A stretch of DNA of 64,000 nt from Chrysopilus asiliformis (taxonomy: Eukaryota; Arthropoda; Insecta; Diptera; Rhagionidae), in contig OZ035962.1 in assembly GCA_964034945.1 (NCBI GenBank), positions 68,648,274 to 68,712,273 on the forward strand, in the 5' to 3' direction. Made by a program: the position numbers and the translations under genes. Below the pieces are notes generated by a model. It saw nothing but the letters and a program-made list of their open reading frames with translations. It was not told the DNA's origin and did no database searches. The stretch's first letter is position 1; every line of letters starts with the position of its first letter. Of this stretch, positions 44,847 to 55,401 are shown piece after piece.

Positions 44847-45452
44847 CACTGTCGAAAAGACCGAGTCAATCACGCACTGAAACGGAGTTTGAGGGAGTCC
44901 ATCACCTATCGGAGAAAATCGAACTCCGGGCTACGGAGTTCACAACAATTCCCTATGGGTGTTAATTTTTAACAATTTTTCGGTGTTAAACCAACTTATT
45001 AGATGGCCCAAAAAAACCTCGCAAAATTATCTTTTTTTGCAAGCATTTGAGATGTTTTGAGTTTTTTTTCGTGTTTTCAAAGTTAATATTGACTGTTAAA
45101 CAACTTTTCTTGCATGTCTCTCTGCCGGGACACGGGACCTCTCGAATTGAAAACCATTTGCCTTCCCAATACGCTGTTGAAGCCAATTGGTAAGCCTCTT
45201 CTAAACGTGAACACCCTTTACAATGAAAATAACTCCCAAAAGGAATTGGAGTGAATTTTTGACTCCTTTTCGGAGTTAATTCAAAATTGAGGTCAAAACG
45301 GTGTTAAAATGAATATTTAGCTCCGTAAAATAAAAATGTAAAAATAACTCCGCGCTACGGTGTTACATTTTTTCTGAATAACACTGCGAGATGGTTACTT
45401 TTAGCTATGTTTTGAGGCGGAGTTAATTCGTCCCACTTTTTTTTCGAGAGTG
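44847..45452. mobile_element. CACTCTCG MITE, copy C (606 bp, without nested MITE)
   Basis: Begins CACTGTCGAAAAG and ends TTTTTTCGAGAGTG, same orientation as copy A. TTAATATTGACTGTTAAAC near 45082 is the uninterrupted site at which copies A and B carry the 491-bp MITE. The tRNA-like segment (about 45107-45205) is present but shortened. Confidence 0.8.
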
Positions 45453-46294
45453 AACAACCAGATAGTAGCATTCTTCATCACTTTCATCAAATAAATCTTC
45501 AAAATCACTATCGATTATTAAAAACTCAATTTAAAAACCAATAATAATAATATTTCACTGGACGATAAGCATGCTAAGCTTTAGCTTAAGCACTCAAGTT
45601 TGGTGGCTTAAATAAACGGAAATTTAAACTCAGTTTAAGGACTAAACCAGCACTGTGAAACAGTAAAAACAGTTAAGCGAAAGCAAAAACAATGTATAAC
45701 CGAGACGATTCAAATCGAACAACTCATTTTAGAAGAAGCATGAATTTCTCAATCAAAAACTCGATACCCCATCGCCACGTGTTCAGCTAAGGCACAAACC
45801 AGAAAATAGTCGCTTTATGAGAAAGCTTAAGTGTAATTATCCCTTGTTGCCAAATATTTTTTCTATTCATTCGTTATTAATTGCATGTTCCTCAGCAGTC
45901 GATACTTCTTTCTTATTTGGTGGAATAACGTCTGGTAGGCGGAGGGGAGGGGGTCAAAGTCGGCGAAAACTGGAAATCACAAAAACTTTAAAAATTTGTA
46001 ACTTCTGAACGGCTTTACCGATTGAGATGATATTGAACATTTTGGAAAGGTAATTAAATTACCTTGTCACACAAAAATACTTTTTAACTCCCTCCCCCTC
46101 ACTTTCATATTGTAAAATTCAATTTAGTGACAAAATTTAAAATATCTCGAGAAAGGCATTTTTTTTTCTTTTGAATTTTTTTCTGTAAATACCTACTATT
46201 ATACCATACAAATTCGCTAAATAAAATTTGGTGGTAAATGCGTTGTTGATTTTTAAAAAAATTTCAAAAAAATTGAATACATGAAAATTTTATA

Positions 46295-47125
46295 CAGTAA
46301 TCCCCCGCTATACGGACGCTCGTTTTACGGAAATTCGAAGTTACGGACATGACTAATATAGGAACAAATTCGCTATACGGATAAAAAAATTCGCTACTAC
46401 GGACAAAAAAATTTTTTTTTTTGAATCACAGAAAAAAATCAAGAAAAAGTCCTCCATAATTATGTTGTATTTATTGTAAATTTACATACTTAATTTCTCC
46501 GAAATTTGTGACACATTTTGTGTGTACACAAAAGAGAATTAAAAAAAGGCAATAAAAAACTGCAGTGCGGTGTATTTTTAAAAAATCTATTTGCTATTCT
46601 TAAGCGAGAACTCCAATTGGGCAGAGGCAGCAGCAGAGGCAGAAGAGAAGCAGAAGCAGCAGCAGAAGCAGAATCTGCTTTCTATCCCACAATGAAATTT
46701 GAATTCTGACGAAACTAGCAGAAACCTACGTAGAAACAGCTACGTTTTTTTGTCCGCGGCATGATTTGTCCCATAATATTTTGTTGGTTTTAACATATTC
46801 AATTGATTTATGCTCCATTTCAAGTAGTATAAATATTTTTTTTCTATAATTATATAGTTTTCTCATTATTCTAGTGGTTAAATAATTATTTTAATATATT
46901 ATACTAATCTGTTTCGTATTACGGATTTTTTTTGGTACGCATCTATCTATTTTTAATACGATCTGATACTAAAATAGGTTTCGTTTTACGGACATTTCTA
47001 TTGATTGGAACGCATCTATCTATTTTTAATACGATCCCATACTAAAATAGGTTTCGTTTTACGGATTTTCGATATACGGACAGTTTCCGTGGAACGCATC
47101 CCGTCCGTAAAGCGGGGGATTACTG
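46295..47125. mobile_element. 831-bp pogo/Tigger-like element, CAGTAATCCCCCGC termini
   Basis: CAGTAATCCCCCGCTATACG and CGGGGGATTACTG are inverted, with TA flanks. The opposite palindrome arm reads straight through the site (near 48993), proving precise insertion after the palindrome formed. It contains a GCAGCAGCAGAAG microsatellite (46618-46678) and a direct repeat of about 73 bp (GCATCTATCTATTTTTAATA at 46940 and 47012). Confidence 0.9.
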
Positions 47126-47429
47126 TATATTTGACTGATTTTCGATTGGTTTTTATGTTTTATGTCCATAATATTAATGCAAAAATTTTAGGAGATTGAA
47201 ATTAATTATAAATTCATTTAAAAGAAAAAGTTTTGAATATATCACCATTAAAATTTATTTTTATTTTGAGAAAGTTTCCGTCTTGAATAAATCCGTGAAA
47301 ATTTTGAGTTCCTGGAAGTGTTTTGACACTTTCAAACCTTTTTTGAAGTTGTTGTTTTACCTTATATTCTCAAATTCACTGACACACTATCATGATACAT
47401 GTAAAAATTGTTCGATTATTTCAAAAATA

Positions 47430-48157
47430 CATTACATTTCGGATGGCGCACCAGCCCAGTATAAAAACAAAAAAAAATCATAAACATTCTACATCATAAG
47501 GAAGATTTCAATATAGATCATAGTTTAGAGATATATAGTTGGGAAACGCGTAAGAAATTTTTTCTTGAAGAAGAGTACGTTGTCGTCTATTTCATTTGCT
47601 TTGTAAAGACACTAATTGCTTTTGTGTGAGAAATGCAAAACTCTCAGGATATTTCGTATTGTCGGCAGAAGATTCCGTAAAATGTTCCTTGCCAGGTATT
47701 TTTTCTGTTTAAGCAACGTAACAAGTGAAATAAAAGTGTTTTTTTGCTAAAAAAATCCTATCGCCATTGACAGTTGAAGAAATTGTGAAAAGGCCGCTGT
47801 CGGCCCTTGTGTATGTGTTGGTCCAATATTTTGGTTTGTTCTGTGCGAGTATTATAAAATGATTTTTTTCAACAAGTCCATTTGAACTAAATGATAAAAA
47901 GAGAGAAACGATGCTGTCGACTACGGAATGATGCTGTCGACTACTTCTTTCTACAGGCGGCAAACGGAAAATCACGTTTGTGTCTTATCTATAGTAAGTC
48001 TCTAATCTATGATATAGATTGCGAATGGCATTTTCATACAATAGCACACGGAAAAGATCCGTGCGACGGCATCGGTGAAACAGTGAAAAGAATGGCCACG
48101 AGAGCCAGTTTAACAAATGAGTACGGCCAAACTATAACAAAAGCTCAAGATTTGTGA
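47430..48157 (+). pseudogene. DDE-transposase-like remnant at the palindrome centre
   Basis: The frame before the insertion reads KIHYISDGAPAQYKNKKK; after a one-base shift in the A-run near 47475 it reads INILHHKEDFNID; beyond the CATAG element (47519-48011) it resumes DIDCEWHFHTIAHGKDPCDG then IGETVKRMATRASLTNEYGQ. The combination SDGAxxQYKNK, HKxDF, EWHF, HGKxxCDGIGxTVKR is a conserved block I associate with uncharacterised transposase-like proteins of invertebrates; I cannot name the superfamily. SDGA is a likely catalytic Asp. Broken by one frameshift and one 493-bp insertion; the N-terminus is absent. Confidence 0.6.
47519..48011. mobile_element. CATAG-family element 2 (493 bp, in the transposase remnant)
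   Basis: CATAGTTTAGAGATATATAG at the left and CTATAGTAAGTCTCTAATCTATG-type right end (inverted, about 20 matching positions), with a perfect direct duplication ATATAGAT (47511-47518, 48012-48019). Removing the element and one duplication rejoins the host protein at HKEDFNID. Termini match those of 41111-41920 and 54541-54927. Confidence 0.85.
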
Positions 48158-48379
48158 GCTTATACAAAAAGCCTAAATATACAAACAGCTTTTTAATTTG
48201 TAACACAGAGATAATATGAGGTAAAACAACAACTTCAAAAAAGGTTTGGAAGTTTCAAAACACTTCCAGGAACTCAAAATTTTCACGGATTTATTCAAGA
48301 AGGAAATTTTCTCAAAGTAAAAAAATTTTCTAATGGTGGTATATTTAAAACTTTTTCTTTTAAATGCATTTATAATTAA

Positions 48380-48915
48380 CTAGCAGACCCTACGTTGGCA
48401 GCTAAAAGTTTTTTGTATGAATTTTAGAATGCCAAAAAACCATAAATAACTTAAAAAGTTTTGGGAAAAAATGTTATCCTTACAGGACCTCCCATTTCGA
48501 ATTTTTCAAAATCTAATACCGGATTCGTGATCAGCGACCCCAAAAACCCCCTTATGCCGATTTTTCCGAGGAAAAACGGGAAAAAGGATATTTATCCTTA
48601 CAGGATCTTTGGTTTCAAATTTTTCAAATCTAATACCGGATTCGTGATCAGCGACCCCAAAAACCCTATAATGCAAATTTTTCCGGGGAAAAATGGGAAA
48701 AAGGATATTTTCATTATCCTTACAGGACCTTCCGCTTCAAATTTTGAAAATCTACATAGCTAAAAACCTGCTCCTGGCAACGCAGATCATTTTGCAAAAA
48801 ACCGCGTAAAAATCGGTCCAGTAGTTTTTGAGTTTTGTAATCTCAAACAAACAGACAGGCAGACAAACAGACAGACAGACAGACAGACAAACATCCATTT
48901 TTATTAGTATATAGA
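48380..48915 (-). mobile_element. Helitron-like non-autonomous element (536 bp)
   Basis: Read on the minus strand it starts TCTATATACTAATAAAAATG and ends GTCTGCTAG, inserted between host A and T with no duplication. This is the Helitron pattern (5' TC, 3' CTRR, A/T target). The intact left arm of the palindrome (GATTGAAATTAATTATA near 47197) is the precise empty site. A convincing 3' hairpin before CTAG is not seen, which tempers the call. It carries a minisatellite and a (GACA)n tract at 48846-48893. Confidence 0.7.
48467..48725. repeat. minisatellite, ~118-bp unit, two and a part copies
   Basis: TTATCCTTACAGGA starts units near 48474, 48592 and 48714, with GGATTCGTGATCAGCGACCC in each of the full ones. 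Related in sequence to the array at 35600-36240. Confidence 0.8.
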
Positions 48916-49906
48916 TTTCAATCTCCTAAAATTTTTGCATTAATATTATGTACATAAAACATAAAAACCAATCGAAAATCAGTCAATATATAAAATTTTC
49001 ATGTATTCAATTTTTTTGAAATTTTTTTAAAAATCAACAACGCATTTACCCCCAAATTTTATTTAGCGAATTTGTGTGGTATAATAGTATGTATTTACAG
49101 AAAAAAATTCAAAAGAAAAAAAATGCATTTCTCGAGATATTTTAAATTTTGTCACTAAATTGAATTTTACAATATGACGGTGAGGGGGAGGGAATCAAAA
49201 AATATTTTTTGTGACAAGGAAATTTAATTACCTTTCCAAAATGTTCAATATCATCTCAATCGGTAGAGCCGTTCAGAAGTTACAAATTTTTAAAGTTTTT
49301 GTGATTTCCAGTTTTCGCCGACTTTGACCCCCTACCCTCCGCCTACCGGACGTTATTCCAACAAACAAAAAAATACGGGTAACTTTTTTTTAGGTCCCTA
49401 ACAACATCCAAATGAAAAAGTTAAAAAAACAGAGGTGACTTCCAAGCTCCATACAAGTCGAGTATGAGTTGGTGTGGAATTCACCAGCAGGTTTTAAAAA
49501 TGGAAAAAACCATAACTCGAGCATTTTTTCTAAGCTTTTACTTCAAAATGTTAGCCTTTTTTGTTTTCAGTGGAAATGGACGAATGCTATGGACGAATGC
49601 ATATTAGACAACAGCGCAAACTTTTGTGTCTACTGTGCTTTTAAGTGACGCAAGTATTTTCTGGTTTGTGCCTTAGCTGAACACGTGGCGATGGGGTATC
49701 GAGTTTTTGATTGAGAAATTCATGCTTCTTCTAAAATGAGTTGTTCGATTTGAATCGTCTCGGTTATACATTGTTTTTGGCGAAAGCTTAAACCAAATTC
49801 GAAGCTAAAGCTCGCACTGTGAAACCGGCTGTAAGTGTTTCATAGTTCAACCTGTTTAAGCCGGAAAAAATAAATCTGGTCTCGGGCTTATACAGGTTTT
49901 ACTGTA

Positions 49907-51041
49907 CTTGAAAAAATATTATCCAACAACGGAATATTAATGCCTTCAATTATTTACCTCACAGATTCTGAATAAAAGTAGGGGATAACTACGTGACATG
50001 ATTTCTTAAACATATTAAAGCGGGTTAATATACTCCATCCATTAGCTTAATATCCTTATTTTAATAATAAAAACTCAAAATTTTCTATTACAAGGCTTGG
50101 TGGAAAATATGAGTATAACTCGTAAAATATGAAAGTATTCTCGCGAGACGAAATTTTGCTGTTGTAGGGCTGTTAATCTTTTCAAATTTTTTATTTTGGG
50201 CCGTTGTGTGAATTTGTGAATAAGTTTTTACTTGAAAATCCTCGGTTTAACCGAAGATATTGAGTTGAAAGCACTCTTTGATGTTTGAACTAAAAATAAT
50301 CGTTAAGTAATGACGAATAGATATTCCTAAAACACCAAAGAGGATGGATTGCAAATTAAAAGTTTTATGGAGTTGTGTTCGATTGGGATTTTTTTTATCA
50401 CTCGAAAAAGTTGCGTGTTTAAGTTACAAAGGTATTCGGGGCACGAGCGCTGAAAAAGCAGTTTTCGAGAAATTTCGTAATCTGCCGAACGTAATCAGAT
50501 TTGAATTGCTCTTTTGAGGTTAAGGCTAACAAAACCGTGCCGAATCCTAAATGGAAAATATTTTTGTGTTTGATTTTTTGGATTCCTGATCATCTAGTCA
50601 AGAAGAGTTTCATTTGGTCACAAATGTATTAAGGCAATGTCAAATCAAGGAGAAAATAAAATAAGTTTTCATTTGTTTTATGCTTCTTTGAGAAGTGCTC
50701 GACTCCTTGGTAGAGGTTCTCGAGATTTACTCGAGAGTACCTTGCTCTACTCGCGACAGAGCTTGCTCTGAATGCGCCAGTCGAAGACGCAGGTTTAAAC
50801 TATTATTTTCCAACTTTGAGTACCGTTATTTCAAAAACTAGAAAACATTGTTAGTGTTCAGCCGCCCCTAATTAGTCCTGATGACTCAAAATAAGTTACT
50901 TTTTGTTACACAGTGAATTATTTATTTATTTTTTTACACAATTATCTTACAACCTCAAAACTGCAAGCTAATACAAAGAAAAAAAAACGCACCCGCCAAC
51001 AAAGGTCATATGGCGCTCTCTGTCATTTATGGATTTACAAT
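49907..51041. other. no recognisable feature
   Basis: AT-rich sequence without a supportable gene or repeat. Confidence 0.45.
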
Positions 51042-51049
51042 GTTACCAC

Positions 51050-52185
51050 TAGGGCCCGGATTTAAGGCACTTATAAAATGGGAAAAAAGGCAGGCAAAAA
51101 GGCAGTATAAAAGACTGAATAAGCATTAATTTTTCAAAAAAAAGGCATTTATTTAAACAAAAGGCATTTTCATTGCACGAATATTACATATCATGTATCA
51201 CAAAATTGAACACAGAACGCTTGCAAAAAATTTCAGATAAATTAAATTCATATAAATAAATTTAAAAAAATATATAAAAAGCTAATAGCCGTATAAAGAG
51301 TCTCACTTCATTTAAGTAATATGAGTGTTCGCTGCTTTTTACCTACAACTTGTTATAGTGACGTTACTTTAGGTGTATTGAGAATCATAATACGTAATAC
51401 GGATCTAATACTGATTGCAAGAAATAATTAAGTGAACTAATAAAACTTACCTAAAAGTTCTTTTCTAATCCCCGAAATTGTTTCTAAATAGCAGGTTTCC
51501 AATTCCTTCGTAACGTTGATTCATCTGGAATTTTTTCATGGCAAGATTTTTGAAAAAACTCTTTCAAAATATAATTATTCAATTTCCAAAGTGGAATATT
51601 TGCTTTAACAAATGCCATACATAAATCTCTAAAAAATTATGAGTCGCTTCTTCTGCTGATTGCATTTTTGAATAACCCGACTTTTTTTGAACTTGCTTTC
51701 TGCAATAAATTCTTGTGTATGGCAATTTTTATGTGTTGTGTCACAAAATACTTTTTTGAATGATTCACTACTTTTTCGCAAATTTTGCAGAAAAGCAAAT
51801 TCCCGTCTGTCGAGAAACAGTCTTTACCAAATGTATTTACAAGGTTCACGAGTATAAGGCGGTTTTCTTGTGTGATTTTTGGCATTTCTAGGATTTCAAT
51901 TTACTACCAAAACTAAACTGATCGCACATTGGCGCAACTGTCATAAATATAGGCATTGCCAAATCAAAAAAAAATAATGATAATTTTTATGGGTACTTAA
52001 ATTACCCTAAAAAGAATTTATAAATCTTTTTAAGATCGGAATTATTAAAAAAGGCATAAAAAAGGCTAAATGGTCAAAAAAGTGGGAAAATAAGCAAAAA
52101 TGCCTAAAAGGCAGTTATTATACAAAAATGAAGGAAAAAAGCAAAATAGGCAAAATGCCTTTTTGCCTTAAATATCCGGGCCCTG
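51050..52185 (-). mobile_element. hAT element (1136 bp), YAGGGCCCGGAT termini
   Basis: TAGGGCCCGGATTTAAGGCA at the left and CCTTAAATATCCGGGCCCTG at the right with a perfect 8-bp TSD GTTACCAC (51042-51049, 52186-52193). AAGGCA words crowd both subterminal regions. It carries the N-terminal part of a hAT transposase on the minus strand. Confidence 0.92.
51450..51885 (-). pseudogene. hAT transposase N-terminal part, BED-like zinc finger
   Basis: The frame begins MPKITQENRLILVNLVNTF and contains FSTDGNLLFCKICEKVVNHS then KKYFVTQHIKIAIHKNLL: a Cys-x2-Cys...His-x4-His arrangement as in the BED-like fingers of hAT transposases. After a stop at 51637-51639 and a frame change the sequence continues with DLCMAFVKANIPLWKLNN and IPDESTLRKELETCYLETI, also standard for hAT proteins just after the finger. 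The catalytic domain and C-terminus are absent, so the element depends on another source of transposase. Confidence 0.8.
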
Positions 52186-52309
52186 GTTACCACAGTGAAT
52201 TAATATTGCCTAAAAATTGTAATGATAATTATTTCACTACTCTACGTTTAACCATTGAATAATTTCTGATTCATAGTTTTTTCTCGACCTTTTTAGCATT
52301 GAACTCTAT

Positions 52310-52480
52310 TGGAATTTAAAAATATAACAAAATGTTATATTATTTTTATATTACAATATTTAAATGTTATATTATTAAAACATCCAAAAAAATAATATAA
52401 CATTTTTTATTTAAATGTTATATTATTAAAACATCCAAAAAAATAATATAACATTTTGTTATATTATTTATGACCTGTAA
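52310..52480. repeat. AT-rich tandem and palindromic repeat
   Basis: AATGTTATATTATTAAAACA TCCAAAAAAATAATATAACA is tandemly repeated (units near 52371 and 52421), and each unit can fold on itself because AATATAACATT and AATGTTATATT are complementary. Confidence 0.75.
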
Positions 52481-53285
52481 GACGAGAATAGTACGAGAGT
52501 AATATTTTACTGCGTATTAGGTATAGGAGTACAAGACTAAATTAATTATTTAATTACAGTTTCTAAAACAATGTGTAAGAAACTTGTTGTGAATCAATTT
52601 TCGTTTAATATTTTTTTTAAATTAAAATCTTTTAGATATTCTCAATCGGTTTTCCATTTAATTCTGTAGAGTCGCAGTCACCGGGTCGAAGTTTTTGGTT
52701 TTTGCCGAGACTCGAAGTAGAAGTTGGAGTCAGAGACACGAATTAATCTCATATCTATTAACTTCAGTGGGAGATACGAGCTTTTTGACTTACGAGTTCG
52801 GTCACGGGACCAATTAAACTCGTATCTCAAGGTACCACTGCAGTCACAAATAAACAAATTCATTCCAATTTTTGTTTTCATTGCTGGTGGACAAAATCTT
52901 AATTGGTCCTAGTTTTTATGTTGAAAAAGCAGTGTTTAAATTTGTGAATAACCTTCAAGGAAATTTTTTTTTTAGTCATTTTAACTGTTCTTTAAAAAAG
53001 AATCGAGTTTTGGTTGGGTTGCGTTAAAAATGCTTTCACTTCTTCGTTCTTGAGTCTGAAAGTTTCTGGAAATCAGGCAATTTACTTTTAGTGAGCTGAA
53101 TGTAACGTGATTCATTCAACTCACTAATGTAAGCTTTATCATTTCTAAGAGTTTTGATTCTTCGTAGATTTTACAATAGAAATTCAATTTTCTATTCGGT
53201 ATTTGGATCGTGGACATTCGTGGTTATTTGTTTGTGTTTCAAGGCTCTTTAACATAACGTGTATAGGGTGGGACTTAAATTGTCA
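52481..53285. other. no recognisable feature
   Basis: Overlapping frames on both strands (52678-52912) mirror one another and have no motif. Confidence 0.45.
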
Positions 53286-53289
53286 GGAA

Positions 53290-53935
53290 AAAGTGCCATC
53301 TTCATTTTCTTGAAAATTAAAACTCCGTTAGAAAGACTGTAAATGGGGATGGAAAGGCAGAAAAGTTAGGCACGACGAAAGATTTTGATTTCCGCATGTC
53401 CGTCCGTCTGTCTGTCCGTCTATCCATCCGTGAACACCATAACTTTCAAAAGGATTAAGCTAAATACTTGAAATTTTGTACAGTTGTGTTTCTCGAACGG
53501 GCAAAATTGGACCATTCCTTCCCCCCTCCTCTATACAAACGAAATAGTTTTTGGCAATTTTCTCGAAAACGGTGAGTCATATTGAAAAATTTATGAAGGT
53601 AAAATATGTTTAGAATAGGAATTCACATAACTGATCTATACAACAAAATCAAATCGGACCACTGCTTCCCTTCTCTCCCATAGAAATGGAATACTTTTTC
53701 TTATTTTTTCGACAGCTGTGCATGGTAACGTAAAATTTATAATGATGAAGTGTGTTTAGAATATGATTTTACATAACCGTTCCGTACTTTAAAATCCAAT
53801 CGCCCCTCTCCTATACAAATGGCTTATTTTAAAAAAAAACTTTTTGTCTGTCATCATATAGAGTATTTGACGTTTGACGCAAGACAATTGTAGCTTTTCT
53901 TATGTTTAAATTGTATAGCTTTTCTTATGTTTAAA
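53290..53935 (+). repeat. dispersed repeat with GTCCGTCTGTCTG tract
   Basis: A GTCCGTCCGTCTGTCTGTCC tract at 53400-53432 is followed by CGTGAACACCATAACTTTC and repeated TGTGTTTAGAATA units; parts match 4770-5000, 7800-7870 and 12440-12600. An interspersed repeat of unknown class. Confidence 0.65.
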
Positions 53936-54325
53936 TTGTATTTTCAAACAAATTTTGTGCTTCAATTTTTATTAGAGTGCTATTACTATCTTAATGGGTT
54001 TCAATTCGTAAAATTTTGTAAAATACAATTCTTGTAAAATGTTCCCATAGAAGTCTTAAAAAGTTATATATGGTCTTTACAACGGTCTTGGAGTCAACCC
54101 CTCCAAGACTGAACTAGTACTCTCCACAAGAAAAAGGAAGGTACCAACCTTTCAACTTTTAAAGATAGGAACAACGCAACTCAGTCTCTCTCCTGAGGCG
54201 AAATACCTTGGATTAATTCTCGATTCCAAACTCTCTTGGAAAAGGAATACGGAAGAGACAATGAGCTAAGCGTTGTGTGCGTTTTACGTATGTAAAAAAA
54301 TGATTGGCAGGAATTGGGGCACATC

Positions 54326-55401
54326 TATAGCATTCAGCACCGAGACAATTTTAAGGAACCGGGTTTCGGTGCTAGAATCTTCGAGAACCGGGTACCCGGT
54401 TCTGGAACCGGTGCTGAAAATGTAAATAAAAAATAAGAAATTACCAATAAGAAATTACAGTTAAAAAATTCACTTTTTGAATAACTCTGTGGCATTAGAA
54501 GAAAACATCATATTTGATTTTTTTTCATCGAGTGTATGACCATAGTTTAACTAGTTAGGAAACCTAGGGATTTTTCCGTGTACCTACGTTGGAGTAAAGA
54601 TAACCGATATACTCGTGGACGCGGTTTTTCTTTCTTTCCTATGCGTAAATTACCAACAAAACACAACACATGTAAAACCTAGCCACATTTTCATACACCA
54701 CCAACACATGCAATCTTCCGACAGCGGAAGACAGCGGAAGATTGTCGGAAGATTGCATGTGTTGGTGGTGTATGAAAATGTGGCTAGGTTTTACATGTGT
54801 TGTGTTTTGTTGGTAATTTACGCATAGGAAAGAAAGAAAAACCGCGTCCGCACGAGTATATCGGTTATCTTTACTCCAACGTAGGTACACGGAAAAATCC
54901 CTAGGTTTCCTAACTAGTTAAACTATGGTATGACAGCAGAAAGAGGAAGTAAGACAACAAAACCAATTTCTATAGTGTAGTGCTTACTCTAGTGGAAGTT
55001 AATGAGGAAAGGTCTTATTTTCCATTCTATATAATAGTTGTTCCCTGCCTATACATAAAAAACCATTTTAACTTTACAGGAAATTTAATACTTTCTGTGA
55101 GCGCATATAAATCTATTATATTGTCGTTGTTTTAAAGAGACTTTGTAAAGAAAATGTAATCGGATGGCTTAATTTTGCATTAATCTTTTAATTTACAGTT
55201 ATTATTAACAGAAATATGTACTTACAACGAACGAACAGCAGCGAACGAACAGTATTTTGATATTTTAGCATGTAAGAAATTGCTTGCTTTCAGCACCGGA
55301 AACCGGGTAATTCTACCCAATTCAAACCCGGTTTTCGGTTCCAGAAAATGGCCGGGATTCCCGGGTACCCGGGTTTCGGGTACCCGGGATTGAATGCTCT
55401 A
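54326..55401. mobile_element. hAT-like element (1076 bp), TAKAGCATTCA termini
   Basis: TATAGCATTCAGCACC at the left and GGGATTGAATGCTCTA at the right with a perfect 8-bp TSD GGCACATC (54318-54325, 55402-55409). Both subterminal regions contain CCGGGTACCCGG-like palindromes and ACCGGTTC/GAACCGG words. No transposase. It hosts the palindrome 54541-54927. Confidence 0.85.
54541..54927. mobile_element. CATAG-family element 3, near-perfect 387-bp palindrome
   Basis: CATAGTTTAACTAGTTAGGA pairs with TCCTAACTAGTTAAACTATG, and the arms of about 190 bp stay complementary to the centre near 54735. A perfect 7-bp TSD GTATGAC flanks it (54534-54540, 54928-54934). Open frames on both strands here are simply the palindrome read twice. 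Confidence 0.85.

Larger units (their letters stand above)
45684..49785. repeat. large palindrome, arms ~0.9-1.7 kb
   Basis: The left arm 45684 to about 47385 is the complement of 49785 down to about 48213, for example AACCGAGACGATTCAAATCG with CGATTTGAATCGTCTCGGTT, and GAAGTTGTTGTTTTACCT with AGGTAAAACAACAACTTC. The left arm is interrupted by a pogo MITE (46295-47125) and the right by a Helitron-like element (48380-48915). The right arm also has about 330 bp (49335-49655) where the left has a shorter, different stretch. Confidence 0.85.
43534..49831. mobile_element. TAA-flanked element with CAGCCGGTTTCACAGTG ends and a palindromic interior
   Basis: CAGCCGGTTTCACAGTG and CACTGTGAAACCGGCTG are exact inverse ends; TAA flanks both (43531-43533, 49832-49834). 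Further copies of the TTTCACAG end motif lie at about 43615 and 45650, so two related elements may be fused here. Inside are two CACTCTCG MITEs on the left, and then a palindrome (45684-49785) around a transposase-like remnant. The TAA TSD suggests a Harbinger-like mechanism but the encoded protein does not obviously belong there. Confidence 0.65.
42961..49904. mobile_element. pogo/Tigger-like element, outermost layer of a nest
   Basis: CAGTAAAACCTGTATAACCC at the left and TATACAGGTTTTACTG at the right are inverted, with TA on both sides (42959-42960, 49905-49906). Only about 650 bp (42961-43530 and 49835-49904) belongs to it; everything between is the inserted element 43534-49831. Subterminal CTGTATAAGCCGAAACC and GTTTAAGCCGG echo each other. 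No pogo transposase was recognised. Confidence 0.8.

Noticed and set aside
46518..46709. Frame with an RG/EAEAAAEAE-rich tail
   Set aside because: It translates a GCAGCAGAAG microsatellite inside a pogo-like MITE.
35600..48725. CRISPR array
   Set aside because: The spaced repeats are ~115-bp minisatellite units with no constant short repeat and variable spacer, and the genome is eukaryotic.
48461..48763. 100-codon frame with repeated TGFVISDPKNP
   Set aside because: Product of the 118-bp minisatellite units.
54615..54890. Nearly identical 70- and 83-codon frames on both strands
   Set aside because: They are the same sequence read from both arms of the 387-bp palindrome.
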